A model generated the notes under the pieces. It had not been told where the DNA came from. It searched no databases and saw only the letters and a list, made by a program, of their open reading frames with translations. 64,000 nt of DNA from Eutreptiella sp. 'Long Island Sound 2002'. Its lineage: Eukaryota; Euglenozoa; Euglenophyceae; Eutreptiales; Eutreptiaceae. The stretch covers positions 29,059,771-29,123,770 of the forward strand of contig OZ038384.1 in NCBI GenBank assembly GCA_964036045.1, given 5' to 3'. This document shows, in pieces, positions 10,856 through 23,485 of the stretch. Both the position numbers and the translations under genes were made by a program. Numbering within the stretch: position 1 is the first letter of the stretch; each line of letters begins with the position of its first letter.

Positions 10856-12185
10856 AAAGGAGGAAGCTTAAAAATTGCCCATGCTGCCAGCACTTCACAG
10901 CGAAGCGCCGCTCCTGAGGTTAGGTATTATGAGACATACACAAGACTCACGCTTTCAGGGACGCACACATCACATAGCCCCTTTTTGAGGTCTAGCATCA
11001 TTCCAATACACACAGCTTGGTGGCTTAGTGGGCCTTCAAAATCAAATCCAAGACATACCCAGCGTGGAGTCCCAACGCCGTGCAAAGCCGAGGCAAGAGC
11101 CCGAAGAGCCACTATGCCACAAGGAGACCTCCAACTGCGGCCATCTAGGTACCGGGTTGTTGGCTGCACGCACGCTTAACCACAACTGCATGTCGTCACT
11201 CACCACGCCAACACGCACAGTCATCGCGTTCGGTTCATGGCCGTTTACCCCCCTGTTCCTTACAACGTCACGCGCCGCCCGCAACACCATGAGTGTGCCA
11301 CCCAAAGAGGCGAGACAAGCACTCCTCGGCAAAGGCGTCTTAGAGTAAAGTGTGGTGAAGCACCTTCGCCTAACAGCCACCCAGGCAATGTCCCAGAATA
11401 GTGTTTGGGTCGTTAGAGTATCTAGGAAAGCGTCAACGCACACCACCAATCACACCAAACCAGACCACTCCACACCACATCAATGGAAATTTTGGGGGAC
11501 AAGAGGAGGGAGAAGCTGTGTGCTTTTTTTTTACAGGTAACTTCCATACAGTTTGTTTTCTGTAAACTTGCATACCAGCAAAATCGAAAAAATAACTTCC
11601 GGTTTATGCCGTCCGCGTACATTTTCTTATGCGCTCCAGAAGACGTGGTCGCCCAACAACAACATCAGCAACTTGCATGAAATATATACATTCCACGCAG
11701 GAGAAAGGTGCTTGAAGATGAGCATCACATAAAATTAGAAATCAAAATGACAACAGAACCCTTGTTGTCTAGGGGTCCATAGAGCTAGGGGAGACGAAAA
11801 AAGCTACGCAAAAGGGTGTATAGAGTGGGGAGGACAAGATCATCATGGGCGTGTTGGTTGGCATTTGCTACGCTAATACAAAAAAAGTAACCTGCATACT
11901 TTTGCTTTCACGAGAACCCATGTACACTTTTTGGCAAACTTGCATACCAGAAAAAAGGGTGGCCCGAGTGCTTACTTGCTGTAGCCCATCATCATTTTCA
12001 ATTTTTTGGACGCCAATGGCACAATTAGATGCACACACAAGACAACAAAAATAGACAAACAAGTTACAGTAGACACCATTACACGCCACACCATGACATG
12101 CCACGCCCCCCAACCCCACCCCACCCCACCCCACAACGTGCCGCGCCACGCCGCATGACACCACACTGAACCGCCCGGCATCAAT
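10856..12185. other. Unassigned spacer between LINE copies
   Basis: A 135-codon minus-strand frame at 11,042-11,449 ends in TGA but has no recognisable domain. The 15-bp word AAACTTGCATACCAG occurs at about 11,562 and again at about 11,938, with similar flanks. The end of the region (12,060-12,170) is a degenerate CCACA/CCCCA tract like those that flank LINE ends. Confidence 0.4.
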
Positions 12186-12274
12186 GTCTATGTTTGCAAA
12201 TGCATCACCACGAGGCCCGCCTACTTATGGGACCGAGGCGACGGCAATGCCCCGCACATGGAGATGCTCACACT

Positions 12275-12670
12275 GTGGGTCCCGCATCATGTGCTAGCGG
12301 TGCACTCCTCTCAGTCACAAGTGGGCCAAGATGTCTAGGTCTAGTGGTGGGCGGATATGTGCGACATGTGACCTAGTGGGTGGCACGTCTATGTTGCTTG
12401 TGGCAGACAGCTATTCGGCAACGGCCAAAGGACAACAGTAGGTCCCGAGGAGAGGTTGTCAGCTACGACGTCTTCCTACAGCCCTTCAATTGCTAGGACC
12501 TTGTCAACATGCATCTAGTCCCCCTAGGCCCCTCATCATGTTGCCAAGGGGAAAGGAGCAGCATCGATAGGGTGCCCCGCCATGCTAACCCTCCGCCGGT
12601 AGTCACCTCATACCTCTTTTGGAACGCCACCCTGTTCTCCGACCACTATCTCGCCCTCCTAGTGGTTGCC
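12275..12670 (+). pseudogene. LINE apurinic-like endonuclease, C-terminal part (E2)
   Basis: The frame contains SSIDRVPRHANPPPVV and, 18 residues later, LFSDHYLALLVV. In the exonuclease-endonuclease-phosphatase family, S-x-I-D-R-V precedes the C-terminal S-D-H catalytic triplet at about this distance, so this is the last third of a LINE endonuclease. That enzyme nicks target DNA to prime reverse transcription. Two in-frame TAG codons occur and no TAA or TGA. The N-terminal catalytic motifs are absent because the copy is 5'-truncated. The family call rests on these two motifs and on the position upstream of an RT. Confidence 0.55.
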
Positions 12671-13844
12671 ACCAACCGGGTTGCCAGACGAGAAGCCCCG
12701 ATCAGATATCTTGGCTCGAACCCCGGAGATTGATGTGCGCATACTAGCCGCGAAGGAGGAGGTGGACTACGAACGCGTGTTGCATGCCTGTACACCCAGC
12801 CCCCTCGGCGGACCAGCCGATCAAATAATTGTGGTGCCCGCACAAAGCCATGTAAAGCTAGGCGCACGACCGTGGCGTGGTGGATACCAATAACTACAAG
12901 CCGCACCACCTCCCGCACCGCCCTTTGGAAAGGGCCCAAGCCACACCAGCCCCACAGTGTTCCTGCTCAGCCCAAATAATGCTGCTTCCCAAGCGCAGAT
13001 TTGTCTGCCATCCAACAGCCATCCGAGGGATGGGGGGGGGGGGGGGCAAAAAGGGATGGAGGCCTTGAAACAATCCCTCGTAGCCCTCAAGAAGGCCCGG
13101 AAGACGCAATGCCTTTGGAAACTCTGTGCGCGGGGCTGGCGGCACGCCCACACCGCAAAGAAATTGCGCTACACCACACGGCAGCGAAGTGAGGTCCAGC
13201 GGAGGACCCGTGGCCCCCCAACACACATCAATGAAGCAGTCCTAGCGAAAAGCCTTCTCTTAAACCCTAGGGAGACGTTGGCATCCATATGGAACAATTG
13301 CGAGCGCTCCATTGACATTGCTGTTGCTACCGCATCCAAGTAGACCTACTGCGGAGGCGAGTGTCCCAAGCCTTTTTGCACCCGGAGCCCTAATCCCAAC
13401 AAGGGAGCTAAGAGAGTATGTGCAGCCCGGCAATTTGCTTGGATTGCAATAAAGCAAGGCACAACGGGCGCACCTAGCCCTCCCAAGAGGGGATATATGT
13501 ATCCACACTACGTGGTAATACCGCGTCAGCGAGGAGGACCAAAACGCCCTATGCCGGGTCATGAGGACACCTGCATCCGCAGGTGGGAAGGCAAGAAAGG
13601 CATGGTAAGACTCGACCTCAAATACCCCAGCCAGCCACTTGAGCGACCCAAGATCCAGGAGATTACCGTCACCCCCCCCATCTCCAAGCCGGAGTCCGTG
13701 GACTTTTGCGCGGAAGCCTCCGGGGTATATGAGCGAGCCCAAGTAGAACCTTACCTGGTAAGGGTATGAAAGGGACATCATTTCATGAGGTCCCGCGCAC
13801 TGTCCACATCATGCCTCATATGGCAAGCCTCCGCGGAAAAAATG

Positions 13845-14218
13845 GTGGACGTGCTCAAGACCGAATTCGCAAAGTAGTTCAACGTCATCGCCTAGGAGGT
13901 CCACCCCATGGTGGGCAGCCACGTGGGGCTCGGCACAAGGGACCACCTCTCCGCGCTCACGGAGGGGTACCCATACATGATGCTACTAATGAGGCAGAGC
14001 AAGCAGCAGAATCAACTGCTGGGCACAATCGAAGGTCTCCACGTGGGGGCTATAGCAGCCATTCCCTTCGTCAACTAGGGAGACATGGCCTACAAGGTGT
14101 ACTTTGTTCCGCCTATGACCCACTCCATGATGTGGGTAGATGCTACTATCACCACCCTCGCACGGGTTGCACACACGCCGATTCAAGAAGCCCTCGCACC
14201 TATTTCTAGGGGTTGCTA
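13845..14218 (+). pseudogene. LINE reverse transcriptase core (E2), catalytically damaged
   Basis: The frame aligns residue for residue with the RT of E3: VDVLKTEFAK-x-FNVIA-x-EVHPMVG against VDVLVTDLAKFFDVIAQDLHPIVG. Motif B reads GTIEGLHVGA where E3 has GTIQGVHVGA. Motif C reads VDATI where E3 has VDDTI, so one of the paired catalytic aspartates is lost. Motif A has Glu and Asn where E3 has the expected Asp residues. Three in-frame TAG codons occur, one of them (13,893) aligned with CAG in E3. The copy is dead as an enzyme whatever the code. Confidence 0.7.
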
Positions 14219-14396
14219 AGACCGAAACTGCTAGACAAGAACGGTTGGCACTGCTCCACAAGGGACCTCCGCACCCCTCTCAATCCGAAGAAAGGGGGAG
14301 GGCTGTGCAAAATTCAGCACCGCTTCCCTCAAACCCCCAGACTCCGCTACACGGGGACCAACATCTACCTTCAAGTGCAGGGCACTTCCCGGCAAC

Positions 14397-15060
14397 ATGT
14401 CGGCCATCAAAGCGGAGATGCGGCCCCAACGCAAGGCCCGAGATGCGGCAATGATGGTCCTCAAGGCCAAGGTCCCCGCGAAACTTTACGTTCCTGCCAA
14501 CGTCTATCGCCCAACGCCTATGGCCCAACACATTGACGGCGCGTTGTTGTTGCAATGTTGGGAGCATATCAGAAGCACCTCGCGCCATGCCCAAAAGGAA
14601 GCACTTTGGGGACCTTGGAGGAATGGTTGCTCGGGGCTCCATCGCTCGGACCACTCGTAGCAGGTAGTGGTCGCCGAGGAGCGGCTGCGATAAGGCGCAT
14701 GGGCCGAGGACCACTTCAGGTAGGCGCAGTGGGCCTACGAGGCGGTGCACCATGCACCTAAAAAGGGCTGCCCCGCGGTACTCAACCCGGGCCATTGAAC
14801 CCACCACCGACGGTGCCCCCATTTATTCCACACTATGCAAATGGTTGTTGCCGAGGTGACAATACCCAGGTGGCTCCCGGGGTGCTATGGAGGTTTCCAA
14901 AGCTTCAGGGCAGGTAACACGGTCAAAAGTGGCCCACAAGTGGGCGGATTGGCTACGTCACCCCTACCGTGTGAGGGGTCCCCAACGCTACGGAGTGCAC
15001 CATGCCCATCCTCGTCTTCGGGCCCCGGCCGTGACTAGGGTGTGCATAGAAGGATATCCC
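14397..15060 (+). pseudogene. LINE ORF2 region just after RT (E2)
   Basis: Coherent coding stretches align with minus-strand E3 sequence around 45,830-46,030. The best is RRCPHLFHTMQMVVAEV, against PRCPHLIRTLQWVVDEV in E3. A TAA in E2 and a TAG in E3 fall at the same aligned position (LR-x-GAWAEDHF against VL-x-DARAKEEF). A further TAG and a TGA interrupt E2. No catalytic motif is expected here; it is the RT thumb or a linker. Confidence 0.5.
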
Positions 15061-15452
15061 GCCGTTGGTCACCACATTTCGAAGCCTATTTAGGGCGGGT
15101 ACCCACGTCCAATTGCCCCCATTAGCCTATGCGGCGGCCGCGGCGCTAGGCTAGAACCACTTGAGGGTTTGCTACGACTTGCGTGGGGCACTGTGCTGTG
15201 AGCAGGACCGATGCTCCCACATGCCCTGGCGGCGCATAGTTCACGCCATCCGTAATTGGCTCTGACCGGCATCAAGTTGCCTTGCGCCCTGTGCTAGACG
15301 TACCTACAGCCGGCTGGCAACAAAACCCCAAAGGCGAAAAGCCAGACACCATACGCCCGCGCAAGTCCAAAGTAATAATCGGTGGCGGGGACGCCAAGAC
15401 CCGTCGGGAGCTGGTCAGCAACCATTAGGGCTGTGCGATCCACCGCACCTTG

Positions 15453-15870
15453 GCCATGGAGGATGTCATGGCCACGCTACGGTGGGCCATAGTGCTCCCG
15501 CTGTGCAAGCTACCTAGGAACAACCTCCCTAGTGACATCCGCCTACATAGGCTGTTGGTGAGGTTGCTAGAAATCCATGTGTAGGTGGACCCCCCCCCTG
15601 CATATGTGCCTCCAAGAGCAGCGGTGATGGTCACGTTGCGACGGCCGCAATCCTAGGGCACACAGGGCCCTACCACGGTGTGGCATTAGGCGCCGCCGGA
15701 GGATCAATACTAGGGTTGAGTGTTGCGGGTGGAGCACCCGATGTTGACCATCATGCCCCCCAAGCCTCCGAAGCTGTGGATAGAGGTCAAGAAAGCGGCG
15801 TTGACGTTCTTTAGCTACGCGGCCCGATGCGTAACACACGATTGCGAGACAAATGGGCACAACTCAGGTT
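15453..15870 (+). pseudogene. LINE ORF2 post-RT segment (E2)
   Basis: SDIRLHRLLVRLLEIHV and the following PPP stretch match E1 (8,820-8,880) and E3 (DIRLHRLLVALVGVQV). A TAG at 15,582 aligns with the TAG of E1 and with CAG of E3. Further TAGs and a TGA follow within 150 bases. A later block, PKLWIEVKKAALTFFSYAA, corresponds to PWVELRPEAVALLKYPTQC of E1. Confidence 0.55.
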
Positions 15871-16289
15871 GTGAGTGTCAAAATCCTCGTCAGTTGGAAC
15901 GTCAAAAAAGAAAGAGCATGTCCGACGCCAATAGGCGCCTTTCTGCCGTACAAGGGACAAGACGGGTACATCTTGGACCAGGGTCAGCACGTTGATGGAC
16001 CCTAGCCAACGCTGCTGTAGCAGAGGCCTTCGGCAAACAAGGATGCTATTCGCCTCCAGCTCTGAGTACCCTCCCTTCACCAGACCCACCCTCTTCCTTG
16101 TTCTACTTCAGCGTCAACGAGGCGTGTGGATTCACTGGAACCAACACACTAGCACTTCTATATGATGTGCTTGGGGGGGGGGGGGGCTCGGGGAGAGAAA
16201 TGTGCAGTGATCGGAGCCAGTATGCACCATGATGGGTGCATCACACACATACATTGCATGTAGCCTCGTCTTTGGATGCACATGTGACG

Positions 16290-16580
16290 TCAGTGCAGGG
16301 CTGTTGCAGCCGCTCCAAGTTCTCTGCGTCCCAGCACCAGGCGACATTTGGGGTACTGTCTTGGTGGCCCCATTGGGGGGTGCGGTATTGTGTTAGCCCT
16401 AAAAATCTCCCGCAAGTGCATCCGCAGGGCCAAGCGTAGCAAATTCGAAGCGTGGAGGACCATGTATATGGGCCCCTTGTGCGGGTGCTCCGGGCACTTG
16501 TGTGTTAGGCATTCTTTTTGGGTGGGTGCTGCATACAGCTCATGGAGGCTCCCAAACAGCCTCACCGTCGAGGGTATCAA
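16290..16580 (-). pseudogene. Inverted LINE ORF2 fragment inside E2
   Basis: A 96-codon minus-strand frame carries CLTHKCPEHPHKGPIYM, which aligns with FVAHRCPGHPYKGPP of E3 and FIHKCPG of E1. The surrounding copy E2 is on the plus strand, so this is either an inversion or a separate 5'-truncated insertion. The conserved Cys/His spacing suggests a small zinc-binding module, but this is inference. Confidence 0.5.
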
Positions 16581-17061
16581 TCAGTAGCTACAACTACAGA
16601 AACAACCGGGCATATGGTTTCATGAGTTGCCGTCAATGGGGAACATCTGTGGAGCCATTGTGGTCAGCGACAGCGGCGCCACCGTAGAGGCACGATGGTG
16701 TGGGTACTACCGGAGCTCTAGCTGCATCAACAAGCGGAGTAGCAGGGTGTCCAAGTGCAGCCTTGAAAAGAAACGGCCCCATGACGAATACCAAGCCGCG
16801 CTGTCCCAGGGGTGAAACACACTTCACACACCGCGCGATCAGACACATAGAGCGCCTGGCTTGCATGTTCCTGTGTGCAACACCATACTAGCCATTGCCA
16901 TTTGGTAACGACGCGTTCGGCACACCAACCCGCACCGCAACATACCATACCACATGACACCACACTACACCACAATATGCCGCAACACGCAACACTATGC
17001 AATCGCTTCACGCCATGCCATGCGGCAATGGATCCATACACGCTATTTTGTCCCATAGTGC

Positions 17062-17217
17062 TGTGTGGTGTGGTGTGGTGTGGTGTGGTGTGGTGTGGTG
17101 TGGTGTGGTGTGGTGTGGTGTGGTGTGGTGTGGTGTGGTGTGGTGTGGTGTGGTGTGGTGTGGTGTGGTGTGGTGTGGTGTGGTGTGGTGTGGTGTGGTG
17201 TGGTGTGGTGTGGTGTG
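17062..17217. repeat. (TGTGG)n pentamer tract, about 31 units
   Basis: A nearly perfect GTGTG-type pentamer run lies between a 100-bp block on its left and the inverted LINE 3' end (CCGAAGGCGCTATTACC) of element A on its right. Read on the minus strand it is the (CCACA)n tail of element A. Confidence 0.95.
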
Positions 17218-17519
17218 CCGAAGGCGCTATTACCAAATGGCAAAGGCCGGGATGTCTACCCACGGGTACAGGTAAACGGGCTGGGCTGTGTGTGTTGTGT
17301 GCGCGCTGTGTGTAAGTGTGTTGTGGCATAGCCGGACCAGTGCACTCTCGCACTTGGCCGACACTGCCTTGCCGACGCCTGCGCGCAGTCACACAGGGTC
17401 TCGTGGGCCCACTGCACCCTGCGTGCCGCGCTGCACCATCAGTGCTTATTGTGTGGTGCCGCACTGCTTGGTGCTGTGCACTACACTGCAGTGTGTGTGC
17501 CCTGCTGCACGGTTGTTGT

Positions 17520-20500
17520 GGGCAGAGGGCAGTGGGCAGTGTAACGCACTGCCACGCCGCCTGGGGGGTGTGGGCAGTGGAAATCCTGCTTCACACTGCC
17601 GCATTGCCTGAGGGCAGTGGGGAGTGGTACTCCTGCCATTCTCTGCCTCCCTGCCTTGGGGCAGTGGGCCGGGCATCTCCTGCAATACACTGCCGCCGTG
17701 CCTGGGGCAGTGGTCAGTGGAACTCCTGCGACACACTGCGCCACGGCCCGGGGGCAGGGGGCAGTGGATCTCCTGCAATGCACTGCCTCACTGCCTGGGG
17801 GCAGTGGACAGTGCAACTCCCGCAATACACTGCCCCACTGCCTGGGGGCAGTGGGCAGTGCAACTCCTGCAGTACAATGCCGCACTGCCTAGGGGCAGTG
17901 TGCAGTGGAACTCCCGCAATACACTGCCTCACTGCCCGGGGGCAGTGGACAGTGGACCTTCTGCAACGCACTGCCCCACTGCCTGGGGGCAGTGGGCAGT
18001 GGACCTCCTGCAATGCACTGCCTCACTGCCTGGGGGGCAGTGGGCAGTGCTACTCCTGCAACACACTGGCCCACTGCCTGGGGGCAGTGGGCAGTTGAAC
18101 TCCTGCAATGCACTGCCCCACTGCCTGGGGGCAGTGGGCAGTCGAATCCCCGCAATGCACTGCCTCACTGCCCTGGGGGCAGCGGGCAGTGCAACTCCTG
18201 CAATGCACTGCCTCACTGCCTGGGGGCAGTGGGCAGTGGATCCCCCGCGATGCACTGCCCCACTGTCCTGGGGGCAGTGGGCAGCGGACCCCCTGCAATA
18301 CACTGCCGCACTGCCCGGGGGCAGTGGGCAGTGCAACTCCTGCAACGCACTGACTGCCTCACTGCCTGGGGGCAGTGGACAGTGCAACTTCTGCAATGCA
18401 CTGCCTCACTGCCCTGGGGCAGTGGGCAGTGCAACTCCTGCAATGCACCGACTGCCTCACTGCCGGCAGGCAGTGGACAGTGCAACTCCTGCAATGCACT
18501 GCCTCACTGTCTGGGGGCAGTGGGCAGTGGAACTCCTGCAATGCACTGCCTCACTGCCCTTGAACAGTAGGCAGTGCAACTCCTGCAATGCACTGCCTCA
18601 CTGCGTGGGGGCAGTGGACAGTGCAACTCCTGCAATGTACTGCCTCACTGCCCTGGGGGCAGTGGGCAGTGCAACTCCTGCAATGCACTGCCTCACTGCC
18701 CTGGGGCAGTGGGCAGTGGAACTCCTGCAGTGCACTGCCTCACTGCCTGGGGGCAGCGGGCAGTGCAACTCCTGCAATGCACTGCCTCACTGCCTGGGGG
18801 CAGTGGGCAGTGCAACTCCTGCAATGCACTGCCTCACTGCCCTGGGGCAGTGGGCAGTGCAACTCCTGCAATGCACTGCCTCACTATCTGGGGGCAGTGG
18901 GCAGTGGAACTCCTGCAATGCACTGCCTCACTGCCCTTGAACAGTAGGCAGTGCAACTCCTGCAATGCACTGCCTCACTGCCTGGGGGCAGTGGACAGTG
19001 CAACTCCTGCAATGTACTGCCTCACTGCCCTGGGCGCAGTGGGCAGTGCAACTCCTTCAATGCACTGCCTCACTGCCCTGGGGCAGTGGGCAGTGGAACT
19101 CCTGCAGTGCATTGCCGCACTGCCTGGGGGCAGCGGGCAGTGCAACTCCTGCAATGCACTGCCTCACTGCCTGGGGGCAGTGGGCAGTGCAACTCCTGCA
19201 ATGCACTGCCTCACTGCCCTGGGGCAGTGGGCAGTGGAACTCCTGCAATACACTGCCACACTGCCTGGGGACAGTGGGCAGTGCAGCTCCTGCAATGCAC
19301 TGACTGCCTCACTGCCTAGGGGCAGTGGGCAGTGGAACTCCTGCAATGCACTGCCTCACTGCCTGGGGGCAGTGGACACTGTAACTCGCGCAGTACACCG
19401 CCTCACTGCCCGGGAGCAGTGGGCAGTGCAACTCCTGCGACGCACTGCCTCACTGCCTGGGGGCAGTGGGAAGTGGAACTCCTGCAATACACTGCCTCAC
19501 TGCCTTGGGGCAGTGGGCAGTGCAACTCCTGCAATGCACTGCCTCACTGCCCTCGGGCAGTAGGCAGTGCAACTCCTGCAATGCACTGCCTCACTGCCTA
19601 GGGGCAGTGGGCAGTGGAATTCCTGCAATGCTCTGCCCCACTGCCTGGGGGCAGTGGGCAGCGCAACTCCTGCAATGCCCTATCTCACTGCCTGGGGGCA
19701 GGGGGCAGTGCAACTCCTGCAATACACTGCCACACTGCCTGGGGGCAGTTGGCAGTGCAGTTCCTGCAATGCACTGACTGCCTCACTGCCTAGGGGCAGT
19801 GGGCAGTGCAACTCCTGCAATGCACTGCCTCACTGCCTGGGGGCAGTGGGCAGTGGAACTCCTGCAATGCTCTGGCCCACTGCCTGGAGGCAGTGGGCAG
19901 CGCAACTGATGCAATGCACTGCCTCACTGCCTGGGGGCAGTGGGCAGTGCAGCTCCTGCAATGCACTGACTGCCTCACTGCCTAGGGGCAGTGGGCAGCG
20001 CAACTCCTGCAATGCACTGCCTCACTGCCTGGGGGCAGTGGGCAGTGCAACTCCTGCAATGCACTGCCTCACTGCCCTCGGGCAGTAGGCAGTGCAACTC
20101 CTGCAATGCACCGCCTCACTGCCTGGGGGCAGTGGGCAGTGGAATTCCTGCAATGCTCTGCCCCACTGCCTGGGGGCAGGGGGCAGTGCAACTCCTGCAA
20201 TGCACTGCCTCACTGCCCTCGGGCAGTAGGCAGTGCAACTCCTGCAATGCACCGCCTCACTGCCTGGGGGCAGTGGGCAGTGGAATTCCTGCAATGCTCT
20301 GCCCCACTGCCTGGGGGCAGGGGGCAGTGCAACTCCTGCAATGCTCTGCCCCACTGCCTGGGGGCAGTGGGCAGCGCAACTCCTGCCATACACTGCCGCA
20401 CTGCCTGGGGGCAGTGGGCAGTGCAACTCCTGCAATGCACTGCCTCACTGCCTGGGGGCAGTGGGCAGTGGAACCCCTGCAATGCACTGCCTCACTGCCC

Positions 20501-23485
20501 TCCGGCAGTAGGCAGTGCAACTCCTGCAATGCACCGCCTCACTGCCTGGGGGCAGTGGGCAGTAGAATTCCTGCAATGCTCTGCCCCACTGCCTGGGGGC
20601 AGGGGGCAGCGCAACTCCTGCAATGCCCTATCTCACTGCCTGGGGGCAGGGGGCAGTGCAACTCCTGCAATGCTCTGCCCCACTGCCTGGGGGCAGTGGG
20701 CAGCGCAACTCCTGCCATACACTGCCGCACTGCCTGGGTGCAGTGGGCAGTGTAACTTCTGCAATGCACTGCCTCACTGCCCTCAGGGAGTAGGCAGTGC
20801 AACTCCTGCAGTGCACTGCCCCGCTGCCTGGGGGCAGCGGGCAGTGCAACTCCTGCAATACACTGCCCCACTGCCTGGGGGCAGTGGGCAGTGCAACTCC
20901 TGAAATGCACTGCCTCACTGCCTGGGGGCAGTGGGCAGTGCCGCTCCTGCAATCGGCTGCCGCACTGCCTGGGGGCAGTGGGCAGTGCCGCTCCTGCAAT
21001 CCACTGCCGCACTGCCTGGGGGCAGTGGGCAGTGCAGCTGTTGCAATGCACTGCCTCACTGCCTGGGGGCAGTGGGCAGTGCAACTCCTGCAGTGCACTG
21101 CCTGACTGCCCTCGGGGAGCAGGCAGTTCAACTCATGCAATGCACTGCCTCACTGCCTGGGGGCAGTGGGCAGTGCAACTCCTGCAATGCGCTGCCTCAC
21201 TGCCTGGGAGAAGTGGGCAGTGGAACTCCCGCAATACACCGCCTCACTGCCCGGGAGGAGTGGGCAGTGCAACTCCTGCGATGCACTGCCTCACTGCCTG
21301 GGGGCAGTGGGCAGTGGAACTCCTGCAATACACTGCCCCACTGCCTGGGGGCAGTGGACAGTGCAACCCCTGCAATGCATTACCTCACTGCCTGGGGGCG
21401 GTGGACAGTGCAACACCTGCAATGCACTGCCTCACTGCCTGGGGGCAGTGGGCAGTGCAACTCCTGCAATGCACTGCCTCACTGCCTGGGGGCAGTGGGC
21501 AGTGCAACTCCTGCAATGCTCTGCCCCACTGCCTGGGGGCAGGGGGCAGTGCAACTCCTGCAATGCACTGCCTCACTGCCCTCGGGCAGTAGGCAGTGCA
21601 ACTCCTGCAATGCACCGCCTCACTGCCTGGGGGCAGTGGGCAGTGAAATTCCTGCAATGCTCTGCCCCACTGCCTGGGGGCAGGGGGCAGTGCAACTCCT
21701 GCAATGCTCTGCCCCACTGCCTGGGGGCAGTGGGCAGCGCAACTCCTGCCATACACTGCCGCACTGCCTGGGGGCAGTGGGCAGTGCAACTCCTGCAATG
21801 CACTGCCTCACTGCCTGGGGGCAGTGGGCAGTGGAACCCCTGCAATGCACTGCCTCACTGCCCTCCGGCAGTAGGCAGTGCAACTCCTGCAATGCACCGC
21901 CTCACTGCCTGGGGGCAGTGGGCAGTAGAATTCCTGCAATGCTCTGCCCCACTGCCTGGGGGCAGGGGGCAGCGCAACTCCTGCAATGCCCTATCTCACT
22001 GCCTGGGGGCAGGGGGCAGTGCAACTCCTGCAATGCTCTGCCCCACTGCCTGGGGGCAGTGGGCAGCGCAACTCCTGCCATACACTGCCGCACTGCCTGG
22101 GGGCAGTGGGCAGTGTAACTTCTGCAATGCACTGCCTCACTGCCCTCAGGGAGGAGGCAGTGCAACTCCTGCAGTGCACTGCCCCGCTGCCTGGGGGCAG
22201 AGGGCAGTGCAACTCCTGCAATACACTGCCCCACTGCCTGGGGGCAGTGGACAGTGCAACTCCTGCATTGCACTGTCCCACTGCCTGGGGGCAGTGGGCA
22301 GTTGAACCCCTGCAATGCACTGCCTCACTGCCTGGGAGCAGTGGGCAGTGCAACTCCTGCAATGCACTGCCTCACTGCCTGGGGGCAGTGGGCAGTGCCG
22401 CTCCTGCAATCCACTGCCGCACTGCCGCACTGCCTGGGGGCAGTGGGCAGTGCAGCTCCTGCAATGCACTGCCTCACTGCCTGGGGGCAGTGGGCAGTGC
22501 AACTCCTGCAGTGCACTGCCTGACTGCCCTCGGGGAGCAGGCAGTTCAACTCATGCAATGCACTGCCTCACTGCCTGGGGGCAGTGGGCAGTGGAACTCC
22601 TGCAATGCTCTGCCCCACTGCCTGGGGGCAGTGGGCAGTGCAACTCCTGCAATGCGCTGCCTCACTGCCTGGGGGCAGTGGGCAGTGGAACTCCCGCAAT
22701 ACACCGCCTCGCTGCCCGGGAGGAGTGGGCAGTGCAACTCCTGCGATGCACTGCCTCACTGCCTGGGGGCAGTGGGCAGTGGAACTCCTGCAATACACTG
22801 CCCCACTGCCTGGGGGCAGTGGATAGTGCAACCCCTGCAATGCATTACCTCACTGCCTGGGGGCGGTGGACAGTGCAACACCTGCAATGCACTGCCTCAC
22901 TGCCTGGGGGCAGTGGGCAGTGCAACCCCTGCAATGCATTGCCTCACTCCCCTGGAGCGGTGGGCAGTGCAACTCCTGCAATGCACTGCCTCACTGGCTG
23001 GGGGCAGTGGGCAGTGCAACTCCTGCAATGCACTGCCTCACTGCCTGGGGGCAGTGGGCAGTGCAACTCCTGCAATGCATTGCCCCACTGCCTGGGGGCA
23101 GTGAGCAGTGGAACCCCTGCAATGCACTGCCTCACTGCCCTGGGGCAGTGGGCAGTGCAACTCCTGCAATACACTGCCTCACTGCCTGGGGGCAGTGGGC
23201 AGTGCAACCCCTGCAATGCACTGCCCCACTGCCTGGGGGCGGTGGACAGTGCAACTCCTGCAGTGCACTGCCCCACTGCCTGGGGGCAGTGGGCAGTGCA
23301 ACTCCTGCAATGCACTGCCCCACTGCCCCGGGGCAGTGGACAGTGCAACTCCTGCACTACACTGCCTCACTGCCCTGGGGCAGTGGGCAGTGCAACTTCT
23401 GCAATGCACTGCCTCACTGCCTGGGGGCAGTGGGCAGTGGAACTCTTGCAATGCACTGCCTCACTGCCTGGGGGCAGTGGGCAGC
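17520..23485. repeat. 47-bp hairpin satellite array A
   Basis: About 125 units of 47 bp. Each unit contains GGCAGTGGGCAGTGC, a 12-base spacer (commonly AACTCCTGCAAT) and GCACTGCCTCACTGCC, so both arms can pair over about 15 bp with a single bulge. Units vary mainly at one C/G after the first arm and within the spacer. Because 47 is not divisible by three and stop codons are rare, long open frames appear in all three plus-strand frames and in several minus-strand ones; I treat them as artefacts. Larger blocks are duplicated inside the array (period 1,363 bp, which is 29 units). Confidence 0.95.

Larger units (their letters stand above)
12190..16980 (+). mobile_element. LINE copy E2, decayed, with an inverted fragment inside
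   Basis: In order along the plus strand this copy shows an endonuclease tail (12,275), an RT (13,845), a post-RT segment (14,397-15,870) and the LINE 3' end (16,690-16,980), which aligns with E1 at 10,545-10,850. A piece at 16,290-16,580 is in the opposite orientation to the rest. The RNase H region is not recognisable, so the 3' half is rearranged. The left end starts within the endonuclease next to a degenerate CCCCA/CCACA tract, so it is 5'-truncated. Confidence 0.7.

Noticed and set aside
10927-11449. A minus-strand gene at 10.9-11.4 kb read with UAR as Gln
   Set aside because: The neighbouring frame that looked attractive contains a TGA. The TGA-free 135-codon frame has no domain. It is left as unassigned.
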